Assembly: GCF_009755605.1 (NCBI RefSeq)
Contig: NZ_WPNZ01000001.1
Coordinates: 434,001-498,000, forward strand
DNA length: 64,000 nt
Origin: Streptomyces typhae
GTDB lineage: Bacteria; Actinomycetota; Actinomycetes; Streptomycetales; Streptomycetaceae
Reading direction: 5' to 3'
The notes under the pieces: model-generated
The model's database searches: none
Told to the model about the DNA's origin: nothing
What the model saw: only the letters and a program-made list of their open reading frames with translations
Shown here: in pieces, positions 8,481 through 15,670 of the stretch
How the letters are laid out: every line of letters begins with the position of its first letter
How positions within the stretch are numbered: the first letter of the stretch is position 1
Made by a program: the position numbers and the translations under genes

Positions 8481-9035
8481 GTGATCGAGGACCCGGACGA
8501 CCAGGAGGGGCGGCACCGTACGGTGCGGGACCCCGTCGCCTTCGCGGCACTCGTGGAACGGCACGCCACCGACCTGCACGGCTACTTCGCGCGTCGCGCG
8601 CCCCAGGCCGCCGACGATCTGCACGCCGAGCTGTGGCTGCGGGCGTATGCGGCGCGCCGTGGTTACGACCCCGAGCGCGGCTCCGTAAGGGCCTGGCTGT
8701 TCGGGGTGGCCAGGAACGTGCTGTCGGCGCACTGGCGGCAACGCGCCGCCGATCGGCCCGGCTTGCCCCGGTCCGCTGGGGGCGACGATCCGTGGGCGGC
8801 TGTGGACGACCGCCTCGTGGCCGCCTCGATGGCACCGCAGCTGCGCGCGCTTCTCGCGCAACTCCCCTCCACGGAGCGGGAGTTGCTCCTTCTGGTCGCC
8901 TGGGAGCAGCTCTCCCCCACCGAGGCCGCCGCCGTCGTCGGCATCCCCGCCGCCACGGCCCGCACCCGACTGCACCGCGCCCGCAACCGCATGCGTGACG
9001 GCGCCGCCCGCCACATGACTGGAGACCCGACATGA
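8481..9035 (+). CDS. ECF-type RNA polymerase sigma factor
   Basis: Protein of 184 residues. Region 2 spans about residues 15-85, with HLHAEL-type core contacts (DDLHAELWLRAYAA) and GSVRAWLFGVARNVLSAHWR. Region 4 is at about 115-175, with LPSTERELLLLVAWEQLSPTEAAA and the recognition helix IPAATARTRLHRARNRMR. GTG 8481 has an AAGGGGAGG ribosome binding site 6 bases away. The stop overlaps the start of the following membrane protein gene (ATGA, 9032-9035). The pairing implies that the partner acts with or against this sigma factor, but the partner lacks a recognisable anti-sigma zinc motif. Confidence 0.92.
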   Translation: MIEDPDDQEGRHRTVRDPVAFAALVERHATDLHGYFARRAPQAADDLHAELWLRAYAARRGYDPERGSVRAWLFGVARNVLSAHWRQRAADRPGLPRSAGGDDPWAAVDDRLVAASMAPQLRALLAQLPSTERELLLLVAWEQLSPTEAAAVVGIPAATARTRLHRARNRMRDGAARHMTGDPT

Positions 9036-10039
9036 CCGAACGTAGCGAGCGTGACGAGATTCTGGACTTTCCCGGCGCCGACCAACTCGTCGCGGCCGGT
9101 GCCGTGGCCCCGCCCCCTGCGGATCGCATCGCCGCCGCGGTCGATCTGGTGACACCTCGCACGGAGCGCGAGGCCGAAGGCACGACCACGACGCCGCTGA
9201 TCGTCCTGGGGCGCCCCGGTACCGGGGCGGAGGGCCCGCGAACCGCAAGCGGGCGAAGCCGGTTCCCGCGCCGCCGCCGGTTGCTGCTCACCGCCGCGGC
9301 GATGGCCGTGCCGGCGGCGGGCGCGGTCGCCTACCCGGTACTGGACGTCGGGGGCGAGCCCGCCGCCACGGCCTCGGCGGCCACGCGGTTCCTGAACGAG
9401 ATGGCCGAGGTCTCGGGTGCGGCGTCGGCACCTCACGGCAAGTACTGGATGTCCCACTACCTGTCGAAGGACGGCCCTCCCGGCAGGGCCCCCGTCACCG
9501 TCACCGTGTACAGCGACCGCTCGGGCAAGAGCTGGATCCGCGACCCGAAGGGCAAGGTGGCCGTGTCGGGCCACAACATCGCCGATTGGCGCGTGGGCCA
9601 CCGGCGGCTCTCCTGGGACGGTCTGAACCAGCTCCCCACCGATCCGCAGAAGCTGAAGGCCCACTTCCCCAAGAACACGGCGGACCGGTTCTTCCAGATC
9701 ATGTCGTTGCTGGAGGAGTCCCCCGCCGGCCCCCGGCTGCGCTCGGCGCTGTTCCAGATCGTCGCGAAGACCCCCGGAGTGCGGATGGCTCCGAACGTCA
9801 AGGACAGCCGGGGGCGGCTCGGCACCGTGATCAACCTGCACCGTCGTGCGGAACCCGATCCGAAGGCCGCCCTCGGCAAATCCAAGCCATCTGTTGCGTC
9901 CCCCGCCTACGTGGACGGCCCCTACTACTTCATCGCCCCGAGGACCGGCCGCGTCGTGGAGAGCACCAGCGACCTCCACGGCAAGCCCACGGTCCGCACC
10001 ACCTACCTGAAGGTCGGCTGGACGGACAGGATCGGCTGA
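9032..10039 (+). CDS. CU044_5270-family membrane protein, sigma factor partner
   Basis: Protein of 335 residues with about 85 cytoplasmic residues, one membrane span near 88-105 (RRRRLLLTAAAMAVPAAGAV) and a large outside domain. Such proteins are regularly encoded next to ECF sigma factors in Streptomyces and are called the CU044_5270 family; their mechanism is not established. Start ATG 9032 overlaps the sigma stop, giving tight coupling. The outside domain has a regular Tyr/Trp-rich pattern (WMSHYLSKDG, WRVGHRRLSWDGL) but no enzyme motif. A role as a membrane sensor that controls the sigma factor is inferred from context. Confidence 0.75.
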   Translation: MTERSERDEILDFPGADQLVAAGAVAPPPADRIAAAVDLVTPRTEREAEGTTTTPLIVLGRPGTGAEGPRTASGRSRFPRRRRLLLTAAAMAVPAAGAVAYPVLDVGGEPAATASAATRFLNEMAEVSGAASAPHGKYWMSHYLSKDGPPGRAPVTVTVYSDRSGKSWIRDPKGKVAVSGHNIADWRVGHRRLSWDGLNQLPTDPQKLKAHFPKNTADRFFQIMSLLEESPAGPRLRSALFQIVAKTPGVRMAPNVKDSRGRLGTVINLHRRAEPDPKAALGKSKPSVASPAYVDGPYYFIAPRTGRVVESTSDLHGKPTVRTTYLKVGWTDRIG

Positions 10040-10054
10040 CCGGTCGCCCGGCGT

Positions 10055-10086
10055 GCCCCGGCCCGGCGCCTCCGCCCGGCCGGGGC
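10055..10086. terminator. Hairpin terminator between convergent genes
   Basis: Arms GCCCCGGCC (10055-10063) and GGCCGGGGC (10078-10086) form a perfect 9-base stem with a 14-base loop. It lies between the sigma factor operon (+) and the DUF397 gene (-). Confidence 0.65.
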
Positions 10087-10087
10087 G

Positions 10088-10315
10088 CTACGCCGGGACG
10101 GGGCGGGCCGGCGCGAGCGGCTGCCGCACGAACGCGGTCCACGCCTCCTCGGAGGCGATCAGTATGGGCCCCTGCGGGCACTTGCTGTCCCGGACGGCCC
10201 GGACGGCCCGGACGGCGCCTTCAGCGACCTCGACGCACTCGCCGCCCTGCGTGTTGCTGTAGCTGGACCTGCGCCACACGGCGGCGCTCAGGTCGGGTCG
10301 GGATTCGTACGTCAC
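10088..10315 (-). CDS. DUF397 protein of a whiJ/abaA-like cassette
   Basis: Small acidic protein of 75 residues with the DUF397 hallmarks WRRSSYSNTQGGECVEVA and a VRDSK(C)P segment followed by LIASEEAWTAFV. DUF397 proteins are partners of Scr1/WhiJ-type HTH regulators in Streptomyces and are thought to bind or counteract them. GTG 10315 is the only start that fits. The gene overlaps the 3' end of the HTH gene by about 95 bases in another frame, which is longer than the usual few-base overlap. The stretch VRAVRAVRDSK reflects a short DNA repeat (CGGACGGCC repeated near 10190-10215). Confidence 0.88.
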   Translation of the reverse strand: MTYESRPDLSAAVWRRSSYSNTQGGECVEVAEGAVRAVRAVRDSKCPQGPILIASEEAWTAFVRQPLAPARPVPA

Positions 10316-11119
10316 GGTGGGTGCCCTCCATCACGGAACGGATCAGATCTGCCGACTCGTCCAACCCAAGCGCCTGAGCCTGCACATGTTCGAACGCCAG
10401 ACCGTACTCCGTGACGATACCCACCTGTTCGACGAGCTCACCCGAGTGCGAACCCTCCAGGTAGACCACGTCTGGTCGCCGGGGAAACGACAGTACCGTT
10501 GCTGAGCCCCCCAAGAGCGGTTGGGCACCGCTCTCGTACGGTAGGACCTGCACCCGCACGCGGTCGTAGCGGGCCATCGCCTCCAGCACGTGCCTCAGTT
10601 GCTCACACATGACGGCTGCGCCGCCGACTGGGCGGTAGAGCACACTCTCGTCGAGGAGCGTCCAGAGCACGGGAGGGGCAGCCCGGTTCAGGATGTCCTG
10701 CCGCATGAGCCGCGTGGTCACCATGTTTTCCAGTCGATCGCCGACGCTGGGCCGGGCCACGGTCAACAGTGCCCGCGCATATCCCGCCGTCTGGAGCAAT
10801 CCAGGCACGGTGTGGGCCTGATACTTGCGAATGACGCTCGCGCGCGCCTCCAACTCCACATACCGCCGAGCCCAGTCCGGAATGGACTCCCGCTGCACGT
10901 GCTCCCACAGCTCGCTCAAGTCGCCGCCCGCCCCCAGCAGGCGGTCAAGCGCGTCGCAGACATCCTTGGGCGGGCTCTCCTTGCCCAGTTCGTACTGGGC
11001 GATGCGGCTGTGCGCGACAGGCACCTGATCGCCCAGTTGCCGCTGGGTCCAGCCGGAGCCGACGCGGAGGAGCTTTGCGGTGACGACGGACGAAGGAGAA
11101 GTGATTCTGCGGTGGCCAC
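10221..11119 (-). CDS. Scr1/WhiJ-type HTH regulator with DUF5753 domain (start unclear)
   Basis: XRE-type HTH regulator of the Scr1/WhiJ family. The HTH reads SGWTQRQLGDQVPVAHSRIA followed by QYELGKESPP, and the C-terminal DUF5753 domain includes IRKYQAHTVPGLLQTAGYAR and VLPYESGAQPLLGG. The frame has no ATG, GTG or TTG between the HTH and position 11432. The upstream candidates GTG 11119 and ATG 11124 are in the other two frames, so a small indel near 11085-11115 or a non-standard start is likely; GTG 11024 would cut off the first HTH helix. The 3' end reads about 95 bases into the DUF397 gene. I give 11119 as the outer limit. Identity is sure, coding integrity is not. Confidence 0.7.
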
Positions 11120-11523
11120 GGCATCCACGCTCGGTGAGCAGAGCACGGCAGGAACTGCGGAAGAACCTGGCCGACTGGGGCGCGGCGGACCTTGAGGACG
11201 CCGCACTCGTCGTGCTGTCCGAGTTGCTGACGAACGCGGTACGGCACGCACGCGCAAGCCACGGCCGGGAGATCGAGACCCGCTTCCGCCGCCTGGAAAG
11301 CGATCGAAGCGGTGGAAGCGATGGAAGCGGTGGAAGCTGTGTCGTGCGGATCGAAGTGCACGACAGCGACGCCGAGTTGCCGGTCGTGCGGCCGTACGGG
11401 CCCTGCGCGGACGGCGGCCGGGGGCTGCCCATAGTCGCCGCGCTGGCCGAGCGGTGGGGCGTGACCCCCAGGAACGGCCCCGGCAAACAGGTCTGGGCCG
11501 AGCTGCGCGCGCCCACGGCCTAG
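11080..11523 (+). CDS. RsbW/AbaA-ORFB-like ATP-binding protein
   Basis: Protein of 147 residues with a GHKL ATPase fold like anti-sigma kinases: N box LSELLTNAVRHAR, a D-containing segment RIEVHDSD, and the G box CADGGRGLPIVAALAERWGV. Such proteins are encoded beside WhiJ-like HTH regulators and DUF397 proteins in Streptomyces. GTG 11080 has an AGGAG site 7 bases upstream. The N-terminus overlaps the 5' region of the divergent HTH gene. Residues near 70 contain an SGGSDGSGGS insert from a DNA repeat. It ends 4 bases into the 3' end of the convergent TetR gene. Confidence 0.85.
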   Translation: MTTDEGEVILRWPRHPRSVSRARQELRKNLADWGAADLEDAALVVLSELLTNAVRHARASHGREIETRFRRLESDRSGGSDGSGGSCVVRIEVHDSDAELPVVRPYGPCADGGRGLPIVAALAERWGVTPRNGPGKQVWAELRAPTA

Positions 11524-12158
11524 CGCAGAGCCCCCACCCCCGCCACCACCGCCGCGAGCCCCGCCTCGAACCCCGCGTCGTGGTTCTGGAACATCTCCTC
11601 GCCCGCGGCCGCCGCCAGCGGAAAGTCCCGCAACCGCTCGGCCCGCGCGGCGAGGTCGTACCCCTCCGCAACGCCCCCCGGGCCGGCCCCCGTGGCCTGC
11701 TCCTCGATGACGTGGCCGACGGTGTAGCTCGTGGCCGTCAGCAGGGCGCGGGCAGCCGCGGCCGGGGCAAAGCCCGCCTCGGTGAGGGTGCGGAGCTGTG
11801 CCTCCACCGGGACCGCGTACGACGTGTCCGTGAAGCGCGTACCGCTGTACACCTTCGCGCCGTCGCGGTAGCGCAGCAGCATGCGGCGCAGGCCGTGCAT
11901 CGCCGACGTGAGCGAGGCCTGCCAGTCGGCGGCGTCCGCGTCGCCCCCGAGGCCGGGGGCGGCGCGCCGCACCATCTCCGTCGCCATCTCGTCCAGCAGA
12001 GCCTGCTTGTCCTTGAAGTGCCAGTACAGGGCGGGCGCCTTGACGTCCAGTTCCTTGGCGATGGCGCGCAGGGTCAGGCCGTCGAGGCCGGTCTCGTTCA
12101 GGAGGTCGAGGGCGACTGACGCCACTCGCCGCCGGTCCAGTCGTGTCGTCGGGGGCAC
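11520..12158 (-). CDS. TetR-class repressor of the flavin monooxygenase
   Basis: Protein of 212 residues, close in layout to true TetR repressors. The HTH is DGLTLRAIAKELDVKAPALY followed by WHFKDKQALLDEM (about residues 24-58), and the C-terminal domain is of the TetR_C_1 type (RDGAKVYSGTRF, YTVGHVIEEQA). The GTG start at 12158 lies next to two TTAAC...GTTAA operators (12168-12216), so it should repress itself and the divergent monooxygenase. The likely ligand is a polyketide-like or tetracycline-like compound by analogy with the family; this is inference. Confidence 0.9.
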   Translation of the reverse strand: MPPTTRLDRRRVASVALDLLNETGLDGLTLRAIAKELDVKAPALYWHFKDKQALLDEMATEMVRRAAPGLGGDADAADWQASLTSAMHGLRRMLLRYRDGAKVYSGTRFTDTSYAVPVEAQLRTLTEAGFAPAAAARALLTATSYTVGHVIEEQATGAGPGGVAEGYDLAARAERLRDFPLAAAAGEEMFQNHDAGFEAGLAAVVAGVGALR

Positions 12159-12167
12159 ATTGACAAT

Positions 12168-12216
12168 TTAACACCGTTAAGTCGATCCTCGATGCATGAA
12201 ACTTAACGACGTTAAG
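12168..12216. promoter_or_regulatory. Paired TetR operators, one inside the target's coding sequence
   Basis: TTAACACCGTTAA (12168-12180) and CTTAACGACGTTAAG (12202-12216) are palindromes with the same TTAAC-NNN-GTTAA core. The first lies between the divergent genes. The second covers exactly codons 3-7 of the monooxygenase (CTT AAC GAC GTT AAG, read as LNDVK). Confidence 0.85.
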
Positions 12217-13701
12217 GACGTGGACGTTCTCGTGGTCGGGGCGGGCCCCACCGGCCTCACCCTCGCCTGCGATCTGGCCCGCCGGGGCGTACGCGCCCTC
12301 GTCGTCGAGCGGGCCGCGGGACTCTTCCCCGGCTCGCGCGGCAAGGGCATACAGCCCCGCACCATGGAGGTCTTCGACGACCTCGGCGTGGCCGAAGCCC
12401 TCCTCGCGGCGGGCAGTCTGCCGCCGCCCGGCATGGTGTGGCGCGACGGCACCCGGCGGGGCGCGTACCGCATGTTCGAGGAGGCCGAGCCGAGCGCGTC
12501 GGCCCCGTACGCCGGGCCGTGGCTGGTGCCGCAGTGGCGTACGCAGGAGATCCTGTACGCCCGCCTGACGGAGCTGGGCGGGACCGTCGCCTTCGGTACG
12601 GAGGTGACGGGCGTCGCCCAGGACGCGGACGGGGTCACGGTGCGGCTCGCGGACGGCTCCACGCTCCGGGCCGCGTACGCCGTCGCCGCCGACGGGGGCC
12701 GCTCCGCCGTACGCCGGGCGCTCGGCATCGGCATGACGGGCGAGACAGTCGACCCGCAGCCCATGCTCGTCGCCGACCTGCGCCTCGCCGCGGGCGCCCT
12801 CGACCGGGACAACTGGCACATCTTCCCGGCGGACGGCACCGACCCGGCCGCGGGCGCCGCGGGCACCGGCGGCTTCGCGGCGATCTGCCCGCTGCCCGGC
12901 ACCGAGGACTACCAGCTGCTCGCCCGGTTCACGGACGGCACCGCACCCGACCTCTCCCCCGACGGCGTCCGCAAGGCCGTCGCGGCCCGCACCCACCTGT
13001 CCGCCGACGACGTCACCGAGGTGCGCTGGGCCTCCGACTTCCGGCCCCGGGCGGCGCTCGCGGACAGCTTCCGCGCGGGCCGCGTCTTCCTCGCGGGCGA
13101 CGCGGCGCACGTCCACTCGCCCGCGGGCGGCCAGGGCCTGAACACCAGCGTGCAGGACGCCTACAACCTCGGCTGGAAGCTGGGCGCGGTGCTGCGGCAC
13201 GGCGCCGAACCCGCACTGCTCGACACGTACGAGGAGGAGCGGCGACCGCTCGCCGCACGCATGCTCGACCTGTCCACCCGCATCCACCACGGCACCGCGC
13301 GCCGCGGCGCCGACACTCTCCAACTCGGCCTCGGCTACCGGGACTCGCCCCTGTCCGCCGATGCCCGCACCCCGGCCGAGCGTGCCGCCCTGCCGGACGG
13401 CGCGCCCCTGGCGGGCGACCGCGCCCCGGACGCCGCACTGGAGCAGGGCGGCCGACTCTTCGACGCCTTCCGGGGGCCGCACTTCACGCTGCTCGCCGTC
13501 TCGGTGGGCGAGCTGCGACTTCCGGCTTTCGAGGCGGGGTCGGTGCGCGTGGTGCGTACGGAAGCGGGCTGCCCCCCGTACGCATCCGGTCTCCATCTCG
13601 TCCGGCCCGACGGGTACGTCGCCTGGGCGGGCCGGGACGGACAGGGCCTCACGGAGTATTTGACCTCAAGCAAACTTGAGGTCCTACGTTCGTACGCATG
13701 A
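12196..13701 (+). CDS. FAD-dependent aromatic monooxygenase (PF01494 type)
   Basis: Group A flavin hydroxylase of 501 residues. VLVVGAGPTGLTLACDLARR (about 10-30) is the FAD Rossmann motif, the mid-protein DG motif is DGGRSAVRRALG, and the GD motif is FLAGDAAHVHSPAGGQGLN, all in the expected order. The C-terminal thioredoxin-like domain ends near WAGRDGQGL; the last 14 residues are read through a promoter for the next gene. It resembles enzymes that hydroxylate aromatic polyketides, tetracyclines or rifamycins. Control by the divergent TetR repressor suggests detoxification or tailoring. ATG 12196 is the start; the operator lies in codons 3-7. Overlaps the MarR gene by 4 bases. Confidence 0.92.
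   Translation: MKLNDVKDVDVLVVGAGPTGLTLACDLARRGVRALVVERAAGLFPGSRGKGIQPRTMEVFDDLGVAEALLAAGSLPPPGMVWRDGTRRGAYRMFEEAEPSASAPYAGPWLVPQWRTQEILYARLTELGGTVAFGTEVTGVAQDADGVTVRLADGSTLRAAYAVAADGGRSAVRRALGIGMTGETVDPQPMLVADLRLAAGALDRDNWHIFPADGTDPAAGAAGTGGFAAICPLPGTEDYQLLARFTDGTAPDLSPDGVRKAVAARTHLSADDVTEVRWASDFRPRAALADSFRAGRVFLAGDAAHVHSPAGGQGLNTSVQDAYNLGWKLGAVLRHGAEPALLDTYEEERRPLAARMLDLSTRIHHGTARRGADTLQLGLGYRDSPLSADARTPAERAALPDGAPLAGDRAPDAALEQGGRLFDAFRGPHFTLLAVSVGELRLPAFEAGSVRVVRTEAGCPPYASGLHLVRPDGYVAWAGRDGQGLTEYLTSSKLEVLRSYA
13660..13690 (+). promoter_or_regulatory. SoxR-box-like MerR-type promoter of the MarR gene
   Basis: TTGACC (13660-13665) and TACGTT (13685-13690) are separated by 19 bases, the overlong spacer typical of MerR-family promoters. 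The spacer and -35 contain a perfect inverted repeat, GACCTCAAG (13662-13670) and CTTGAGGTC (13675-13683). CCTCAAG...CTTGAGG is the known SoxR box core. The -10 ends 7 bases before ATG 13698, so the transcript would be leaderless. The site is inside the 3' end of the monooxygenase gene. Control by the MarR protein itself is the alternative. Confidence 0.72.
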
Positions 13702-14234
13702 CGAACACGACCAGCGCAAACACCGGCGCGAACGCGAAGACCGCGCCCTTCAGCCCTTCCCACAGCGACGCCGAACTGATCAACCAGCCGATCGGGTACT
13801 GGAGTTCGGCGGCTGCCAAGGCCGTCGTCCACCACATCCGCGCGATGCTCGCGGAGAACGGCCTCACCCAACCGCAGTGGTGGGTCCTCAACCAGGTCGA
13901 CGGCCACCCGGAGGGCCGGGACCGCAAGGACGTCGTCGAGATCCTGCGCGGATACCTGGAGTTCGGCGAGGGGCCCCTGCACCACGACATCGACTCCCTG
14001 ATCCGGCGCGGGCTGCTCACCGAGGGCACTGGGAGCACCGGGGGCGGAGGCAGGGACAGCGGCCCGCTGCACACCACACAGGAGGGGTCGAAGCTGCGCG
14101 AGCGGGTCGCCGCGCTACAGGTGAGGACTCGCGGGGAGGTCCACGACGGGATCGACGACGCCGACTACGTACGGGCCCTGAAGGTGCTCCAGCGCATGAT
14201 CTACAACGTGGACGGGCAGGCCTGGCACCACTGA
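13698..14234 (+). CDS. MarR-like winged-helix regulator
   Basis: Protein of 178 residues with a MarR-type winged helix: first helix IGYWSSAAAKAVVHHIRAML, then LTQPQWWVLNQVDGHPEGRD, and the wing region HHDIDSLIRRGLLTEG with a Gly-rich loop, then LHTTQEGSKLRERVAAL. ATG 13698 overlaps the monooxygenase stop (ATGA), so it can be made from the upstream mRNA, but a MerR-type promoter also ends 7 bases upstream and would give a leaderless message. The partner genes suggest a response to redox-active or aromatic compounds. No direct ligand evidence. Confidence 0.82.
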   Translation: MTNTTSANTGANAKTAPFSPSHSDAELINQPIGYWSSAAAKAVVHHIRAMLAENGLTQPQWWVLNQVDGHPEGRDRKDVVEILRGYLEFGEGPLHHDIDSLIRRGLLTEGTGSTGGGGRDSGPLHTTQEGSKLRERVAALQVRTRGEVHDGIDDADYVRALKVLQRMIYNVDGQAWHH

Positions 14235-14343
14235 CGGTGTCGCCACACGTACCGCCGAGGCAGGCTTTTCAAGCATTCGCTCATGGGAAACACTTCGGGG
14301 AACGGTGTCCAGTTCCGCGACATGGCGCGACATGGGAGAAGCG

Positions 14344-15324
14344 ATGAGCAGGGGCGCGATAGCCAAGGGGCGGGCGGCGGCGGGTGCCGTCGCCGCCCTC
14401 GCCCTGGCGTGCGGGTGCACGGCGCAGGCCGTCGACACGGCCGGGAGCGACGAGAATTCGCCATCGGCCCGGTCCACTTCGGACAACTCCGTGCCGACTC
14501 CGCGAAGTTCGCCGACGGAGGGGACGGAAGGGACGGAGAAGCTCAAGAAGATGAAGTCCCCGGTGTCGCGGGCGGAGTTGCCCGCGTCGGCCCGGACTGA
14601 GGACCCGCCACCCCCGGCTCCGGCCACCCCTTCGACCTCGACACCGCCGCCCCCGCCGCGCACCAGCGCGCCGCCGCCCCCGCCCGAGCCGGGGCCGGTC
14701 GTCCTGGCCCGCGGCGAGCAGGGCAAGAAGGTGCGGGAGCTCCAGGCGCGGCTGCGGCAGATCGGCTGGTTCGGGCAGAACCCGACGGGGACGTACGGGC
14801 CCGTCACGGCGACCGCGGTCGCGGGCTTCCAGGGCAAGCGGGGCCTGCTGCCCACCGGCGCGACCGACACCCGCACCTGGTCCCGGCTGCGCGCGATGAC
14901 GCGCGAGCCGTCGCGGTACGAGCTGTACCCCGACGGCGGCATGCCGCCAGCCAAGCCCGACCGGCGCTGTCTGACCGGCCGCGTCCTGTGCATCAGCAAG
15001 GACAGCCGCACCCTGACCTGGATGATCGACGGCAAGGTCAGGTCCACGATGGACGTGCGCTTCGGCTCCGAGTACACCCCGACGCGCGAGGGCGAGTTCC
15101 GTGTCTTCTGGAAGTCCCGCCACCATGTGTCGACGCTGTACGACACGCCGATGCCGTACGCCATGTTCTTCAGCGGCGGCCAGGCCGTGCACTACTCGTC
15201 CGACTTCGCGGCGAGCGGCTACAACGGCGCGTCGCACGGCTGTGTGAACGTACGCGACAAGGAGGGCATTGCCCGCCTGTTCAAGCAGGTCAAGGACGGG
15301 GACCGGGTGGTCGTCTACAAGTGA
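14344..15324 (+). CDS. L,D-transpeptidase lipoprotein with peptidoglycan-binding domain
   Basis: Cell-wall crosslinking enzyme of about 326 residues. The signal peptide ends in lipobox LALAC with Cys 23, so it is a lipoprotein. A Pro-rich linker (about residues 75-120) leads to a PG_binding_1 domain (GEQGKKVRELQARLRQIGWF) and a YkuD catalytic domain ending in SHGCVNVRD, which carries the His and the nucleophile Cys. ATG 14344 has GGGAG 5-6 bases upstream; ATG 14305 would put the lipobox too far in. The gap 14235-14343 shows no clear operator. A hairpin follows at 15396. Confidence 0.92.
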   Translation: MSRGAIAKGRAAAGAVAALALACGCTAQAVDTAGSDENSPSARSTSDNSVPTPRSSPTEGTEGTEKLKKMKSPVSRAELPASARTEDPPPPAPATPSTSTPPPPPRTSAPPPPPEPGPVVLARGEQGKKVRELQARLRQIGWFGQNPTGTYGPVTATAVAGFQGKRGLLPTGATDTRTWSRLRAMTREPSRYELYPDGGMPPAKPDRRCLTGRVLCISKDSRTLTWMIDGKVRSTMDVRFGSEYTPTREGEFRVFWKSRHHVSTLYDTPMPYAMFFSGGQAVHYSSDFAASGYNGASHGCVNVRDKEGIARLFKQVKDGDRVVVYK

Positions 15325-15395
15325 GCGGGGCGGCCGCTCGGCGGCCGGAAACCGGACAGCGGCGGGAGCCTGGCGCGGCGCCTTCGGGAGTTGAG

Positions 15396-15434
15396 GGCGC
15401 GGGCGGAATCGGGGGAACGTATTCCGCCCGCGCC
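15396..15434. terminator. Hairpin terminator between convergent genes
   Basis: Arms GGCGCGGGCGGAAT (15396-15409) and ATTCCGCCCGCGCC (15421-15434) form a perfect 14-base stem with an 11-base loop, between the L,D-transpeptidase (+) and the repeat-rich membrane protein (-). The rest of the 346-base gap 15325-15670 shows no gene. Confidence 0.82.
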
Positions 15435-15670
15435 AGTGGCACGGAGCCGTAGGTACGGGGGGAACCCCGGCTCGTGCGCAGCCGATGACCAGTCGGCTCA
15501 CTTCTTACTGCGCCACCCGGTCGGAAAACGTCACACCCGGGCGGTGCGGTCTGGGTCACATGGCCTGGGTGGGGGCGCTTCGGCCTGGGCGGAGAGCGCG
15601 TGCTCCGGCCCGGGTGCGGAGCGCGCGCCTCGACCGGGGTGGCGGAAACCGCCGGACGCGTCGGGTGGTG

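Noticed and set aside
10945..13596. 883-codon minus-strand frame
   Set aside because: Composed of the antisense of the monooxygenase and out-of-frame parts of the TetR and ATPase genes; no domain visible.
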